Below, in pieces: positions 22,399 through 32,877 of a DNA stretch of 64,000 nucleotides. Below the pieces are notes generated by a model that saw nothing but the letters and a program-made list of their open reading frames with translations, was not told the DNA's origin and ran no database searches. The DNA is from Luzula sylvatica. Lineage: Eukaryota > Streptophyta > Magnoliopsida > Poales > Juncaceae. Position numbers and translations under genes: made by a program. Position 1 is the first letter of the stretch. Each line of letters begins with the position of its first letter. The DNA is taken from NCBI GenBank assembly GCA_946800325.1, contig OX326956.1, forward strand, positions 20,550,667 through 20,614,666. The letters are read 5' to 3'.

Positions 22399-22554
22399 TG
22401 CCAATGGGTCCAAAATCTAGTTGGTTGAGTGTGAAATACAAAAAATCATATGTTGTGAGAGGTTCTGGGTTCGTTCCCCATTGGTATCAAAACATTATGT
22501 ATCAATAACGAAAGCGATCGCTTGTCGGATACTATTCAAAAAAAAAAAAAAAAA
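22399..22554 (+). mobile_element. tRNA-derived SINE, copy 1 (156 bp)
   Basis: Flanked by a perfect 10-bp duplication TTGTGAATCA (22389-22398 and 22555-22564), with a 3' poly(A) tail (about 22538-22554). The head has RNA polymerase III promoter boxes: an A-box-like CTAGTTGGTTGAGTG (22418-22432) and a B-box GGTTCGTTCCC (22468-22478). The 3' body 'atcaataacgaaagcgatcg' precedes the tail. Copy 2 is at 23821-23969. Confidence 0.9.
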
Positions 22555-22564
22555 TTGTGAATCA

Positions 22565-23009
22565 CACGGTAAATATGATATTGTCTCGTCTATATAAATG
22601 TAAATTGTCTTTCATCCTTTGAAATATTTTGATCTTTGTAAATTGATGGAACCAATAATTATTTTAACATTTTCATTAGTTATTTATGTTTATTCTAAGA
22701 TATGGGAGTAAACCAATTCTAACAATAATATTCATATTATCGAAAAATATTCTTTGATGCAAAAGAAAATTTGATTGATTATGACGAGATTTTAAATATG
22801 GAGCAAATTTTTTCAGTGCAATTTTTGCAGACAGAATTAATCATGATAATAATGTATTTGTATTAGTGCAAATTATTTGGGACATGCACACAAGGGACTG
22901 TTAGAGTCGTCAAATTAGCACAAAGAGAATATAATCTATATTCAAATGTAATAATTTATTGTAGAAAATATTTTTGAAAAATAATTTTTATTTGCAAAAT
23001 ATAATACTA
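22565..23009. other. AT-rich DNA between SINE and Helitron, no gene
   Basis: No ORF of note and no repeat signature recognised. Confidence 0.5.
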
Positions 23010-23603
23010 CTAGCTATAACCCCGCGCAATTGCGCGGGGCACGTTGATTTGTTTTTTTTTATGATTTGTGTTTTTTCTGTATTTATTTTTAGCGTTGTAT
23101 TGGCCAGTGATTCGATTTGTGTGGTGTTGTGGAATTTTCAAACTGAGAAGGACCGAAATATAATTTTTCAAACTGAAAAGGACCAAAATGTAAATTAAAA
23201 AGGACCAAAATGTGAATTAATTTTTTTTTTCGAATTAAAATGTGTAAATAAAAGAGGATCAAGATGTAAATATGAAGTACCAAAATGTAATATTTTAAAC
23301 TTGAAAGGACCAAAACAAAAAAAGGACCAAAATATAGTTTTTTCAACTAAAAAGGACCAAAATGTAATAAAAAAGGACCAATATGTAAATTAAAAAATTT
23401 CTTACAAAGAGGCCCCTGGACCAAAATGTATTTTTTTAAAATTGGAGGACCAAAATGTAAATAAAAAAGGACCAAAGTATAATTTTTCGAAAAAAAAGGA
23501 CCAAAATATAAATAAAAAAGGACCAAAATGTAAATTAATTAATTTTTTTTACAAAAAAGCCCCTGATGACGTGGCTCAACCAGGAACAAGGGAAAAATAT
23601 AGA
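23010..23603 (-). mobile_element. Short non-autonomous Helitron, minus strand
   Basis: At the left end, a perfect 20-bp palindrome CCCCGCGCAATTGCGCGGGG (23020-23039) lies next to CTAG (23010-23013) with A outside, which on the minus strand is hairpin-CTAG-T, a Helitron 3' end. The right end, read on the minus strand, starts near TCTATATTTTTCCC. The body is a minisatellite of 'aaaggaccaaaatgtaaat' units. The stretch near 23553 'gcccctgatgacgtggc' recurs at 31766 next to the large satellite array. No Rep/helicase gene. Confidence 0.72.
23145..23540. repeat. Minisatellite of ~20-25-bp 'ggaccaaaatgtaaat' units
   Basis: About fifteen imperfect copies, with variants 'gaccaaagtataat' and 'gaccaaaatataaat'. 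It makes up most of the Helitron at 23010-23603; a related shorter run is at 16200-16335. Open frames through it (e.g. 23442-23624) are repeat artefacts. Confidence 0.85.
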
Positions 23604-23820
23604 ATTATACTAATTAAAATTTGAATTTGCTCCAAAAAGAAAATAATTAATCTTTTTGACAACATACGTAATCATGATATATGCTAAAATGTGATACAAC
23701 ATCATTCCAATATCAAATAATATTTCTAAAAAATTAAATAAACTCTAATGACAATTTGATATAATCTGTAATTGAACGAGGAATATGACTTAGAATAATA
23801 TTAATATCATAATAATAATA

Positions 23821-23969
23821 TGCCAATGGGTTTATAGCCTAGTTGGTTGAGTGAGAAATACAAAAAATCATATGTTGTGAGAGATTATGGATTTGATTCC
23901 TATTGGCATAAAAAAAAATTAGGTATCAATAACGAAAGCAATCGCCTGCCGTATACCATTAAAAAAAAA
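23821..23969 (+). mobile_element. tRNA-derived SINE, copy 2 (149 bp)
   Basis: Collinear with 22399-22554 from 'tgccaatggg' to the poly(A) tail. The A-box is intact (cctagttggttgagtg); the B-box is decayed to GGATTTGATTCC. Flanks TCATAATAATAATA (23807-23820) and TCATAATAACAATA (23970-23983) match 13/14. The paralogous empty site is in segmental copy I around 14352-14367. Confidence 0.85.
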
Positions 23970-24353
23970 TCATAATAACAATAAGTATGATTATATGTAT
24001 ACATGTTTGCCGTCTCCTTAAAAAAAGAGAGACAATTTTAAAGGTCAGATAGGCGGTGATTGGGAGAAGCATCTAATTGACGGAAGTGTCGATTAACGAA
24101 AAGTGAGGATCGATAATTTATTGGTACAAATCACGTGACAAAACGATGACGTCTATTATTGGGAAACATTAAGTAGACGAATTAACATCCTATAATGTAT
24201 ATCTAATTTTGAGAATTTTTTTTGACTTTTTCCAATATCTCAATAATATTTTTTTCTGATTCGAGTGTAAATCAACATGGCTCGGTTAATTTCAGGAGTA
24301 CAACAATAAAACTTGATTGAATGCCTACTCATACATAGCTAATTAGAAGACAT

Positions 24354-24849
24354 CTATGTTGTACGGATATTTCAAAAATCAAGCCGTATCGTATTGGATA
24401 CCGTATCGGATATCGATACTCGTCGGATACTCGTCGGATACGTATCGGATACTCCACATGACGTATCCGAATATTTTATTTTCAAAATAATAACGGATAC
24501 TTTCCGAATAGTTCCGGATACTTGTCGGATACTTCCAACGTATAAATAAATGTACTTAAAAAATAAAAATAAAAAATTGAGATCGAAATATATGAGTAAT
24601 CATATTTGTAAATAACTAAATATAATAAACATTTACTTAATATGAAGTTATTTTTGTAAAAACAAACATTTAATATATTTTATGTCAAATATATAATATA
24701 TAAAAATATTAGATATATAAATTATAATTAATAAAATAATAAAATATATATAATAGATGTATCGTATCCTATGTTTTTTTAAAAATGTCGTATCGCCGTA
24801 TTCCTATCGTGTTGCATACGATACCTGTATCCGCATCCGTACAACATAG
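24354..24849. mobile_element. TIR element with 8-bp target duplication (hAT-like), 496 bp, copy 2
   Basis: Perfect 8-bp duplication GAAGACAT (24346-24353 and 24850-24857). Same family as 20712-21210 but inverted: its left end matches the right end of copy 1. Segmental copies I and II preserve the unoccupied site ('gaagacatgctatctt' near 14742; 'gaagacatgccatctt' near 17882). Confidence 0.92.
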
Positions 24850-24930
24850 GAAGACATGCTATCTTCTCTGGAAAGAGAGAATTTACTTGTGACAGGAGCA
24901 TAGGCATTGCATGTTATAACTGGCAGTAGA

Positions 24931-26745
24931 TAACAAATGTAAAAATATTTGAAAAAGTACAAAAAGTGAAGTCTAATACCTTCGAAAAAATGAATGATTA
25001 TATTTTTTTCTAACAAATGCAAAAATATATGTCCAAAATGAACAAAATACTTAATTTTCATGTGTGCCGTATAAAATACTCTAGAATGGGAGACTAACAC
25101 ATTTCTATTTTTTTTTGAATAATTTACCACAAATGCAAAAAGTGTAGTCTAACACCTTCAAAAATATCAATTATCATATTTTTCAAAACAATTCCGAGAT
25201 TTCTTTATTGAACGAGAAAAACACATAATTTTCACGTTATGTTAAAAAATTCCAAAATTGAAGACTAACATAAGCGGATTTCAATTTGCTTGCAAAACTT
25301 TTGCAAAAATTTCAAAAGTGAACTCTAATTAACACTTTCGAAAAAATCTATTATAAAATTTTTCGAAAGAATTCCAAATTTTTGTCTAGAATAAGCTAAA
25401 TAATAAATTTTCATCTTTTAAAAAAAAATTCATAATTGAAGAGTAAAACATGCAACTTTCTAATCTCTTTTTTTCAAAAAATTTGTAAAAATGCAAAAAG
25501 TGAGGTCTAAAATCTTAAAAAATAATTAAATCAATTTTGATATTCTTCTAATAAAGAAAAAAATTGATGTCTAAAACCACCAAAATACTTAATTTTCCTA
25601 TTTTTCTCAAAAAAGTCCGAAATTGAAGACTAAGTTATGCGAATTCTATTTTTTTCACTTTTTTTTTGTGAAATAGCAAAAAATGAAGTTTAACACCTTA
25701 AAAAAGATCAATTATCATATTTTTAAAAAGAATACAAAAATTTCTGTCTAGAATGGGAAAGTACTTAATTTTCATTTTTTTTTCTAAAATAATCCCCAAA
25801 ATTGAAGAATAACACACAAGATTTGTATTTGTTTTCGAAATATTTGAAATAGTACAAAAAGTGAAATCTAACACCTTCAAAAAAATGAATGAATATATTT
25901 TTTCTACAAAATGCCAAAATATGTGTCTATAACAAACAAAATACATAATTTTCTTGTTTCCATTAAAAAAAACTCTAAAATGGAAGACTAACACATGCAA
26001 ATTTCTATTTTTTTCAATAATTTTCCACAAATGCAAAAAGTGAAGTCTAACATCTTAAAAAATATCAATTATCATATATTTTTTAAACAATTCCTTAATT
26101 TCAGTTAAGAACGGGCAAAATATTTAACTTTCATGTCGTCCTAAAAGAACTCAAAAAAGGACTAACACATGCGAATTTATATTTTTTTCAAAAATTATGC
26201 AAAAATTCCAAAAGAGAAGTTTGGCACCTTCAAATATATAAATTATCATATTATTTGAAAATAATTCCAAGATTTATTTATAGAACAATAAAAATACTTA
26301 ATTTTCATCTTCTCCTAAAAAACTAAAAAATTGAAGATGACACAAGCAAATTTCAATTTTTTTTTCAAAACTATTGCAAAAATTAAAAAAGTGAAGTCTA
26401 ACTCACAGCTTAAAAATATCAATTATCATATTTTTTGAAACGATTCCAATATTTATGTATAGAATGAGCTAAATAGTTAATTTTCATTTCTTTTAAAAAA
26501 AATCCATAATTCAAGACTAAAACATGCGACTTTCTACTCTCTTTTTTTTCAAACAATTAGAAAAAATGTAAGAAGTGAAGTCTAAAATCTTAAAAAAAAA
26601 ATCAATTTTGATATTCTTCAAATAGAAGAAAAAATTGATGTCTAAATTGACTAAAATACTTAATTTTCATGTTTTCTTAGAAAACTTGCAAAACGGAAGA
26701 CTAACACATGCGAATTTTGAAAAATATGATAATTGATATTTTTAA
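24931..26745. repeat. Diverged satellite-like array, plus orientation
   Basis: Degenerate monomers recognised by recurring 'aaaagtgaagtctaacacct', 'atcaattatcatatttttt', 'aaaatacttaattttcat' and 'gaagactaacacatgcgaat'. Spacing is about 170-180 bp but varies. Older relatives of the regular array at 27660-31757. Its open frames are by-products of AT-rich repeat. Confidence 0.75.
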
Positions 26746-27650
26746 AGGTGCTATACTTCACTTTTAGTATTTTTTCAAATATTTCGAAAAATATTAGAAA
26801 TTCGTGTGTGTTAGTCTTCAAATATTTCGAAAAACATTAGAAAAACATTGGAAGGTGTTAGTCTTCACTTTCTGCAAAATAAATTTGAAAAAAATAGAAA
26901 TCCGCATGTGTTAGTCTTCCATTTTGGAGGTTTTTCAAAGGAAAGCATGAAATTAAGTATTTTGTTAGTTTTAGACATATATTTTGGCATTTATTAGAAA
27001 AAATATGATAATTAATTTTTTTTGAAGGTGTTAGACTTGACTTTTTGTATTTTTTCGAATATTTCGAAAAACGTAGAAATTCGCATGTGTTAGTCTTCAA
27101 TTTTGTTGTTTTTTTAGAACAAAAATGAAAATTCAGTATTTTTCTCATTCTAGACTGAAATCTTGGGATTGTTTTGACAAATATTATAATTGATATTTTT
27201 TAAGGTGTTAAACTTCACTTTCTGTTTTTTTAATTTTTTTTTTTTGAAAAAATAGAATTTGCATGTGTTAGTCTTCAATTTTGGAATTTGTTTTGAGGAA
27301 AACATGAACATTAAGTATTTACTCGTTCTAGATTGAAACCTTGTAGTTTTTTAGAAAATTTTGATAATTGATATTTTAAAGGTGTTACACATAACTTTTT
27401 ACAATTTTGGAAAATTATTGAAAAAATAGAAATTCGCACGTGTTAGTCTTCAACCTTTGAGTTTATTAGGAGAACGTGAAAATTAAGCACTTTTCTCGTT
27501 CTACACATAAATCTTGCAATTGTTTTGAAAAATATGATAATTGATATTTTTAAAGGTGTTATACTTCATGTTTTGTATTTTTTCAAATATTTCAAAAAAC
27601 ATTAGAAATTTTCGTGTGTTAGTCTTCAATTTTGAAGTTTTTTTAGAAAA
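26746..27650. repeat. Inverted block of the satellite-like array
   Basis: The same monomers appear as reverse complement ('gtgttagtcttcaattttg', 'aaattaagtattttctcgtt', 'aaggtgttagacttcacttt'). The array therefore changes direction near 26740 and again near 27650. Confidence 0.8.
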
Positions 27651-30600
27651 GGCATTTTTTAAAAAATTGTTAAAATTGAAGTGTAACACAAGCAAAATAC
27701 TGAATTTTCATGTCGTACTCAAAATACTCCGTAATTGAAGACTAACACACACAAATTTCAATTTTTTCAAACATTTCTTAAATATGCAAAAACTGAAGTC
27801 TAACACCATCAAAAAATTCAATTAAGATATTTTTTTTAAAATGTTAAAATTCAAGTGTAACACAAGCAAAATACCCAATTTTCATGTAGTACTCAAAATA
27901 CTCCATAATTGAAGACTAACACACACAAATTTCAATTTTTCGAAACTTTCTTAAAAATGCAAAACAGAAGACCAACACCATAAAAAAATTGAAATATGAT
28001 ATTTTTTAAAAAAATATTAAAATTGAAGTGTAACACAATAAAAATGCTCAATTTTCATGTCGTACTCAAAATACTCCGTAATTGAAGACTAACACACACA
28101 AATTTCAATTTTTTCAAAACTTTCTTTAAAATGCAAAAACTGAAGTCTAACACCTTCAGAAAATTCAATTAAGATATTTGTTTAAGAAGTGTTAAAATTA
28201 AAGTGTAAAAAAAGAAAACTACTCAATTTTCATGTAGAACTCAAAATCCTCCATAATTCAAGACTAACACACACAAATTTCGATTTTTCAAAACTTTCTT
28301 AAAAATACAAAACAGAAGACTAACACCTTAAAAAAAATTCAAATATGATATTTTTAAAACAAATATTAAAATTGAAGTGTAACACAATAAAAATACTCAA
28401 TTTCCATGTCGTACTCAAAATACTCCGTAATTGAAGACTAACACTCACAAATTTCAATTTTTCAAACATTTCTTAAAAATGCAAAAACTGAAGTCTAACA
28501 CCTTCAAAAAATTCAATTAAGGTATTTTTTTAAAAATTGTTAAAATTGAAGTGTAACACAAGCAAAATACTCAATTTTCATGTAGTACTCAAAATACTCC
28601 ATAATTGAAGACTAACACACATAAATTTCAATTTTTTCAAAACTTTCTTAAAAATGCTAAAGCTGAAGTCTAACACCTTAAAAACATTCAATTAGGATAT
28701 TTTTTTTTGAAAATGTTAAAACTGAAGTGTAGCACAAGCAAAATACTGAATTTTCACGTCGTACTCAAAATACTCCGTAATTGAAGACTAACACACACAA
28801 ATTTAATTTTTCAAAAATTTCTTAGAAATGCAAAACAGAAAACTAACACCCTAAAAAAAATTCAATTAAAATATTTTTTAAGAAATTGTTAAAATTGAAG
28901 TGCAACAAAAGAAAAAATACTCAATTTTCATGTAGTTCTCAAAATAGTCCATAATTGAAGACTAAAACACACAAATTTTAATTTTTTCAAACATTTCTTA
29001 AAAATGCAAAAACTGAAGTCTAACACCTACAAAAAATTTAATTCAGGTATTTTTTTTTAAAATTGTTAAAATTGAAGTGTAACACAAGCAAAATACTGAA
29101 TTTTCATGTCGTACTCAAAGTACTCCGTAATTGAAGACTAACACACACAAATTTCAATTTTTCAAAATTTTCTTAAAAATGCAAAACAGAAGGCTAACAC
29201 CTTAAAAAAAATTCAATTATGATATTTTTAAAAAATATATTAAAATTGAAGTCTAACACAACAAAAATACTAAATTTTCATGTCGTACTCAAAATACTCC
29301 ATAATTGAAGACTAACACACACAAATTTCAATTTTTCCAAACATTTCTTAAAAATGCAAAAACTGAAGTCAAACACCATCAAAAAATTCAATTAAGATAT
29401 TTTTTTTAAAATGTTAAAATTCAAGTGTAACACAAGCAAAATACCCAATTTTCATGTAGTACTCAAAATACTCCGTAATTGAAGACTAACACACACAAAT
29501 TTCAATTTTTCGAAACTTTCTTAAAAATGCAAAACAGAAGACCAACACCATAAAAAAATTGAAATATGATATTTTTTAAAAAAATATTAAAATTGAAGTA
29601 TAACCCAACAAAAATGCTCAATTTTCATGTCGTACTCAAAATACTCCGTAATTGAAGACTAACACACACAAATTTCAATTTTTTCAAAACTTTCTTAAAA
29701 ATGCAAAAACTGAAGTCTAACACCTTCAGAAAATTCAATTAAGATATTTGTTTAAGAAGTGTTAAAATTAAAGTGTAAAAAAAGAAAAATACTCAATTTT
29801 CATGTAGAACTCAAAATACTCCATAATTGAAGACTAACACACAAAAATTTCGATTTTTCAAAACTTTCTTAAAAATGCAAAACAGAAGACTAACACCTTA
29901 AAAAAAATTCAAATATGATATTTTAAAAAAAAAAATATTAAAATTGAAGTGTAACACAATAAAAATACTCAATTTCCATGTCGTACTCAAAATACTCCAT
30001 AATTGAAGACTAACACTCACAAATTTCAATTTTTCAAACATTTCTTAAAAATGAAAAAACTGAAGTACTAAAAATGCAATTAAGGTATTTTTTAAAAAAT
30101 TGTTAAAATTGAAGTGTAACACAAGTAAAATACTCAATTTTCATGTATTACTCAAAATACTCCATAATTGAAGACTAACACGCATAAATTTCAATTTTTT
30201 CAAAACATTCTTAAAAATGCTAATGCTGAAGTCCAACACCCTAAAAACATTCAATTAGGATTTTTTTTTTAAATGTTAAAATTGAAGTGTAACACAAGCA
30301 AAATACTCAATTTTCATGTAGTACTAAAAATACTCCGTAATTGAAGACTAACACACACAAATTTCAATTTTTCAAAAATTTCTTAAAAATGCAAAGCAGA
30401 AGACAAAAACCTTAAAAAAAAATTCAATTATGATATTTTTTAAAAAAATATTAAAATTGAAGTCTAACACAATAAAAATACTCAATTTTCATGTCGTACT
30501 CAAAATACTCCGTAATTGGGGACAAACACACACAAATTTCAATTTTTTTAAAACTTTCTTAAAAATGCAAAAACTGAAGTCTAACACCTTCAAAAAAATC

Positions 30601-31757
30601 AATTAAGATATATTTTTTTTAAATGTTAAAATTGAAGTGTAACACAAGCAAAATACTCAATTTTCATGTAGTACTCAAAATACTCCATAATTGAAGACTA
30701 ACACACACAAATTTCAATTTTTCGAAACTTTTTTTAAAAATGCAAAACAGAAGACTAACACCTTAAAAAAATTCAAGTATGATATTTTTTAAAAAAATAT
30801 TTAAATTGAAGTGTAAGACAATAAAAATGCTCAATTTTCATGTAGTACTCAAAATACTCCGTAATTGAAGACTAACAGACACAAATTTCAATTTTTTCAA
30901 AAATTTCTTAAAAATGCAAAAACTGAAGTCTAACACCTTCAAAAAATTCAATTAAGATATTTGTTTAAAAAATGTTAAAATGGAAGTGTAACAAAAGCAA
31001 AATACTCAATTTTCATTTAGTACTCAAAATACTCCATAATTGAAGACTAACACACATAAATTACAATTTGTTCAAAACATTCTTAAAAATGCTAATGCAG
31101 AAGTCCAACACCTTAAAAACAGTCAATTAGGATATTTTTTTCAAAAAATGTTAAAATTTAAGTGTAACACAAGCAAAATACTCAATTTTCATGTACTACT
31201 AAAAATATTCCGTAACTGAAGACTTAACACACACAAATTTCAATTTTTCTAAAATTTCTTAAAAATGCAAAACAGAAGACTAACACCTTAAAAAATATTA
31301 AATTATGATATTTTTTAAAAAAATATTAAAATTGAAGTCTAACACAATAAAAATACTCAATTTTCATGTCGTACTCAAAATACTCCGTAATTGAAGAATA
31401 ACACACACAAATTTCAATTTTTTCAAAACATTCTTAAAAATGCAAAAACTGAAGTCTAACACCTTCAAAAAATTCAATTAAGATATTTTTTTTTAAAATG
31501 TTCAAATTGAAGTGTAACAAAAGCAAAATACTCAATTTTCATGTAGTACTAAAAATACTCCATAATTGAAGACTAACACACACAAATTTCAATTTTTTCA
31601 AAACTTTCTTAAAAATGCAAAAACTGAAGTCTAACACCTTCAAAAAGTTCAATTAAAATATTTTTTTAAAAAATGTAAAAATAGAAGTGTAACAAAAGCA
31701 AAATACTCAATTTTCATGTAGTACTAAAAATACTCCATAATTGAAGACTAACACACA
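27651..31757. repeat. Regular tandem array, ~174-bp monomer, ~23 copies, with 9-mer higher-order repeat
   Basis: The phrase 'taattgaagactaacacaca' recurs at about 27733, 27907, 28080, 28255, 28429 and 28603, giving a 174-bp period. Monomers alternate among variants: 'aaaaactgaagtctaacacc' versus 'aaaacagaagactaacacc', and 'catgtagtactcaaaa' versus 'catgtcgtactcaaaa'. A variant series at 27785-28330 recurs almost unchanged at 29355-29920, an offset of 1570 bp or nine monomers. This is higher-order structure of the kind produced by unequal exchange. No coding content. Confidence 0.9.
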
Positions 31758-31830
31758 GAAATTTTTACAAAGAGGCCCCTGGTGACGTGGCCTCATGTAT
31801 GAGCTCCAATTTTGCAAACTTTATACATAA
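31758..31830 (-). mobile_element. Helitron-like 5' terminal segment bordering the satellite array
   Basis: 'tacaaagaggcccctggtga' plus 'cgtggcctcatg' and then 'actttatacataag' match the outer end of the Helitron at 23010-23603 and the block at 16325-16898. It suggests that the array, or its right part, sits inside a minus-strand Helitron. A matching 3' end on the left was not identified. Confidence 0.45.
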
Positions 31831-32877
31831 GTATAATAACATCAAAATCTCTTCAATTGTAAACAATAATAATCTCTAAAAATAACTTGCACAATTTTTA
31901 TTGAATCAATATATTAAAAATAATAATTTTTCAAATTTTAAATTGGGTATCCTAGGCTAGCTAGCAAAAAAAATTGAAATACGAAGATCGAATAAAATTC
32001 TTTTTCAAATTTGAAGATTGAAGAAACATATTTTATTTATTTTAAGTTATAATATTCACTATCAAAAGAGTATATATGAGTAACTTTATTAATTTATGTT
32101 TCTGTATTGGCTAGGTTTTATTTTTTTATATTAGAAATGATAATATACTAGGATAATTCTCGTGCTACGCTGCGAGAATGATAATTATATTTTTCATTTT
32201 ATGAATGATAATTTTTATGACGAAAATAATAATATTATAATAAAATAAAATTATTCCATATTATATTAATCTCATTTTGTTATAACAATCATCATAATTG
32301 AGGATAAAATGGTCATTAATTTGATTATTTTTTTAAAATAGTTATTTGTTAAGTTACGTTAGCTATTGAAATAACGTCACCCTATTAATTATTTCAAATC
32401 AAAATACATTGAAAGTAAATTTATTATTTAAAATTCAATTTTCTTTCCAAATAAAAATATTTCATATTACTACTCTATATTTTTATTTTTCAGAAACAAG
32501 TAGCTAGAAACATTGATGGTCGTTGACATGATAAATTGGCTGCTGATTATTTGTCCAAATATTTTTTGTAACAGCTTTTATCCCTTGGCAAATAGGTGAT
32601 TCTGGCGTGTGATTCCCTGGCGGCTATTATCAACCTTAGAACGGCAACAAATTAAGCAGTTTTATTGTTTAAACAACCATTCTCAAATGAGGTAATTTTC
32701 ATTTCTTTCCAAAAATAAAATAAAAAAAATACGAGGCTTAACAGCTTGCCTTTTTTTTAGCATTTTCCTGTTTTTAATTTCCCAAGGTTCGTTTGGATTG
32801 TTTCCCCCCTTCTTCATTTCCATCTCTGAATTAAGAAAGCAAATTAATGGTTGTGCTGGTGATAGATTCATGAATTA
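31831..32877. other. Intergenic region upstream of the glycosyltransferase
   Basis: AT-rich until about 32500, with a Helitron terminus at 32148-32180, then more mixed sequence that should contain the promoter and 5' UTR. No convincing TATA box was singled out. Confidence 0.4.
32148..32180 (-). mobile_element. Helitron 3' terminus, minus strand
   Basis: CTAG at 32148-32151 with A outside. Inward lies the hairpin CTCGTGCTACGCTGCGAG (about 32160-32177), i.e. hairpin-CTAG-T on the minus strand. The element body would extend to the right towards the gene promoter. Its other end was not found. Confidence 0.65.

Larger units (their letters stand above)
21540..24930. repeat. Segmental repeat, copy III
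   Basis: Third copy of the 13425-16930 segment. The first part (about 21595-21940) and second part (23615-24353, 24850-24930) are separated by an insert containing a SINE and a Helitron, and further split by SINE 2 (23821-23969) and the TIR element (24354-24849). Removing these restores collinearity with copy I. Confidence 0.65.

Noticed and set aside
22415..22480. tRNA gene candidate
   Set aside because: A- and B-box-like motifs are present but the cloverleaf is not convincing, and the sequence continues into a SINE body with poly(A) and target duplication.
27651..31757. Long array considered as coding or CRISPR-like
   Set aside because: Monomers are 174 bp, AT-rich and full of stops, with no short-repeat/spacer pattern.
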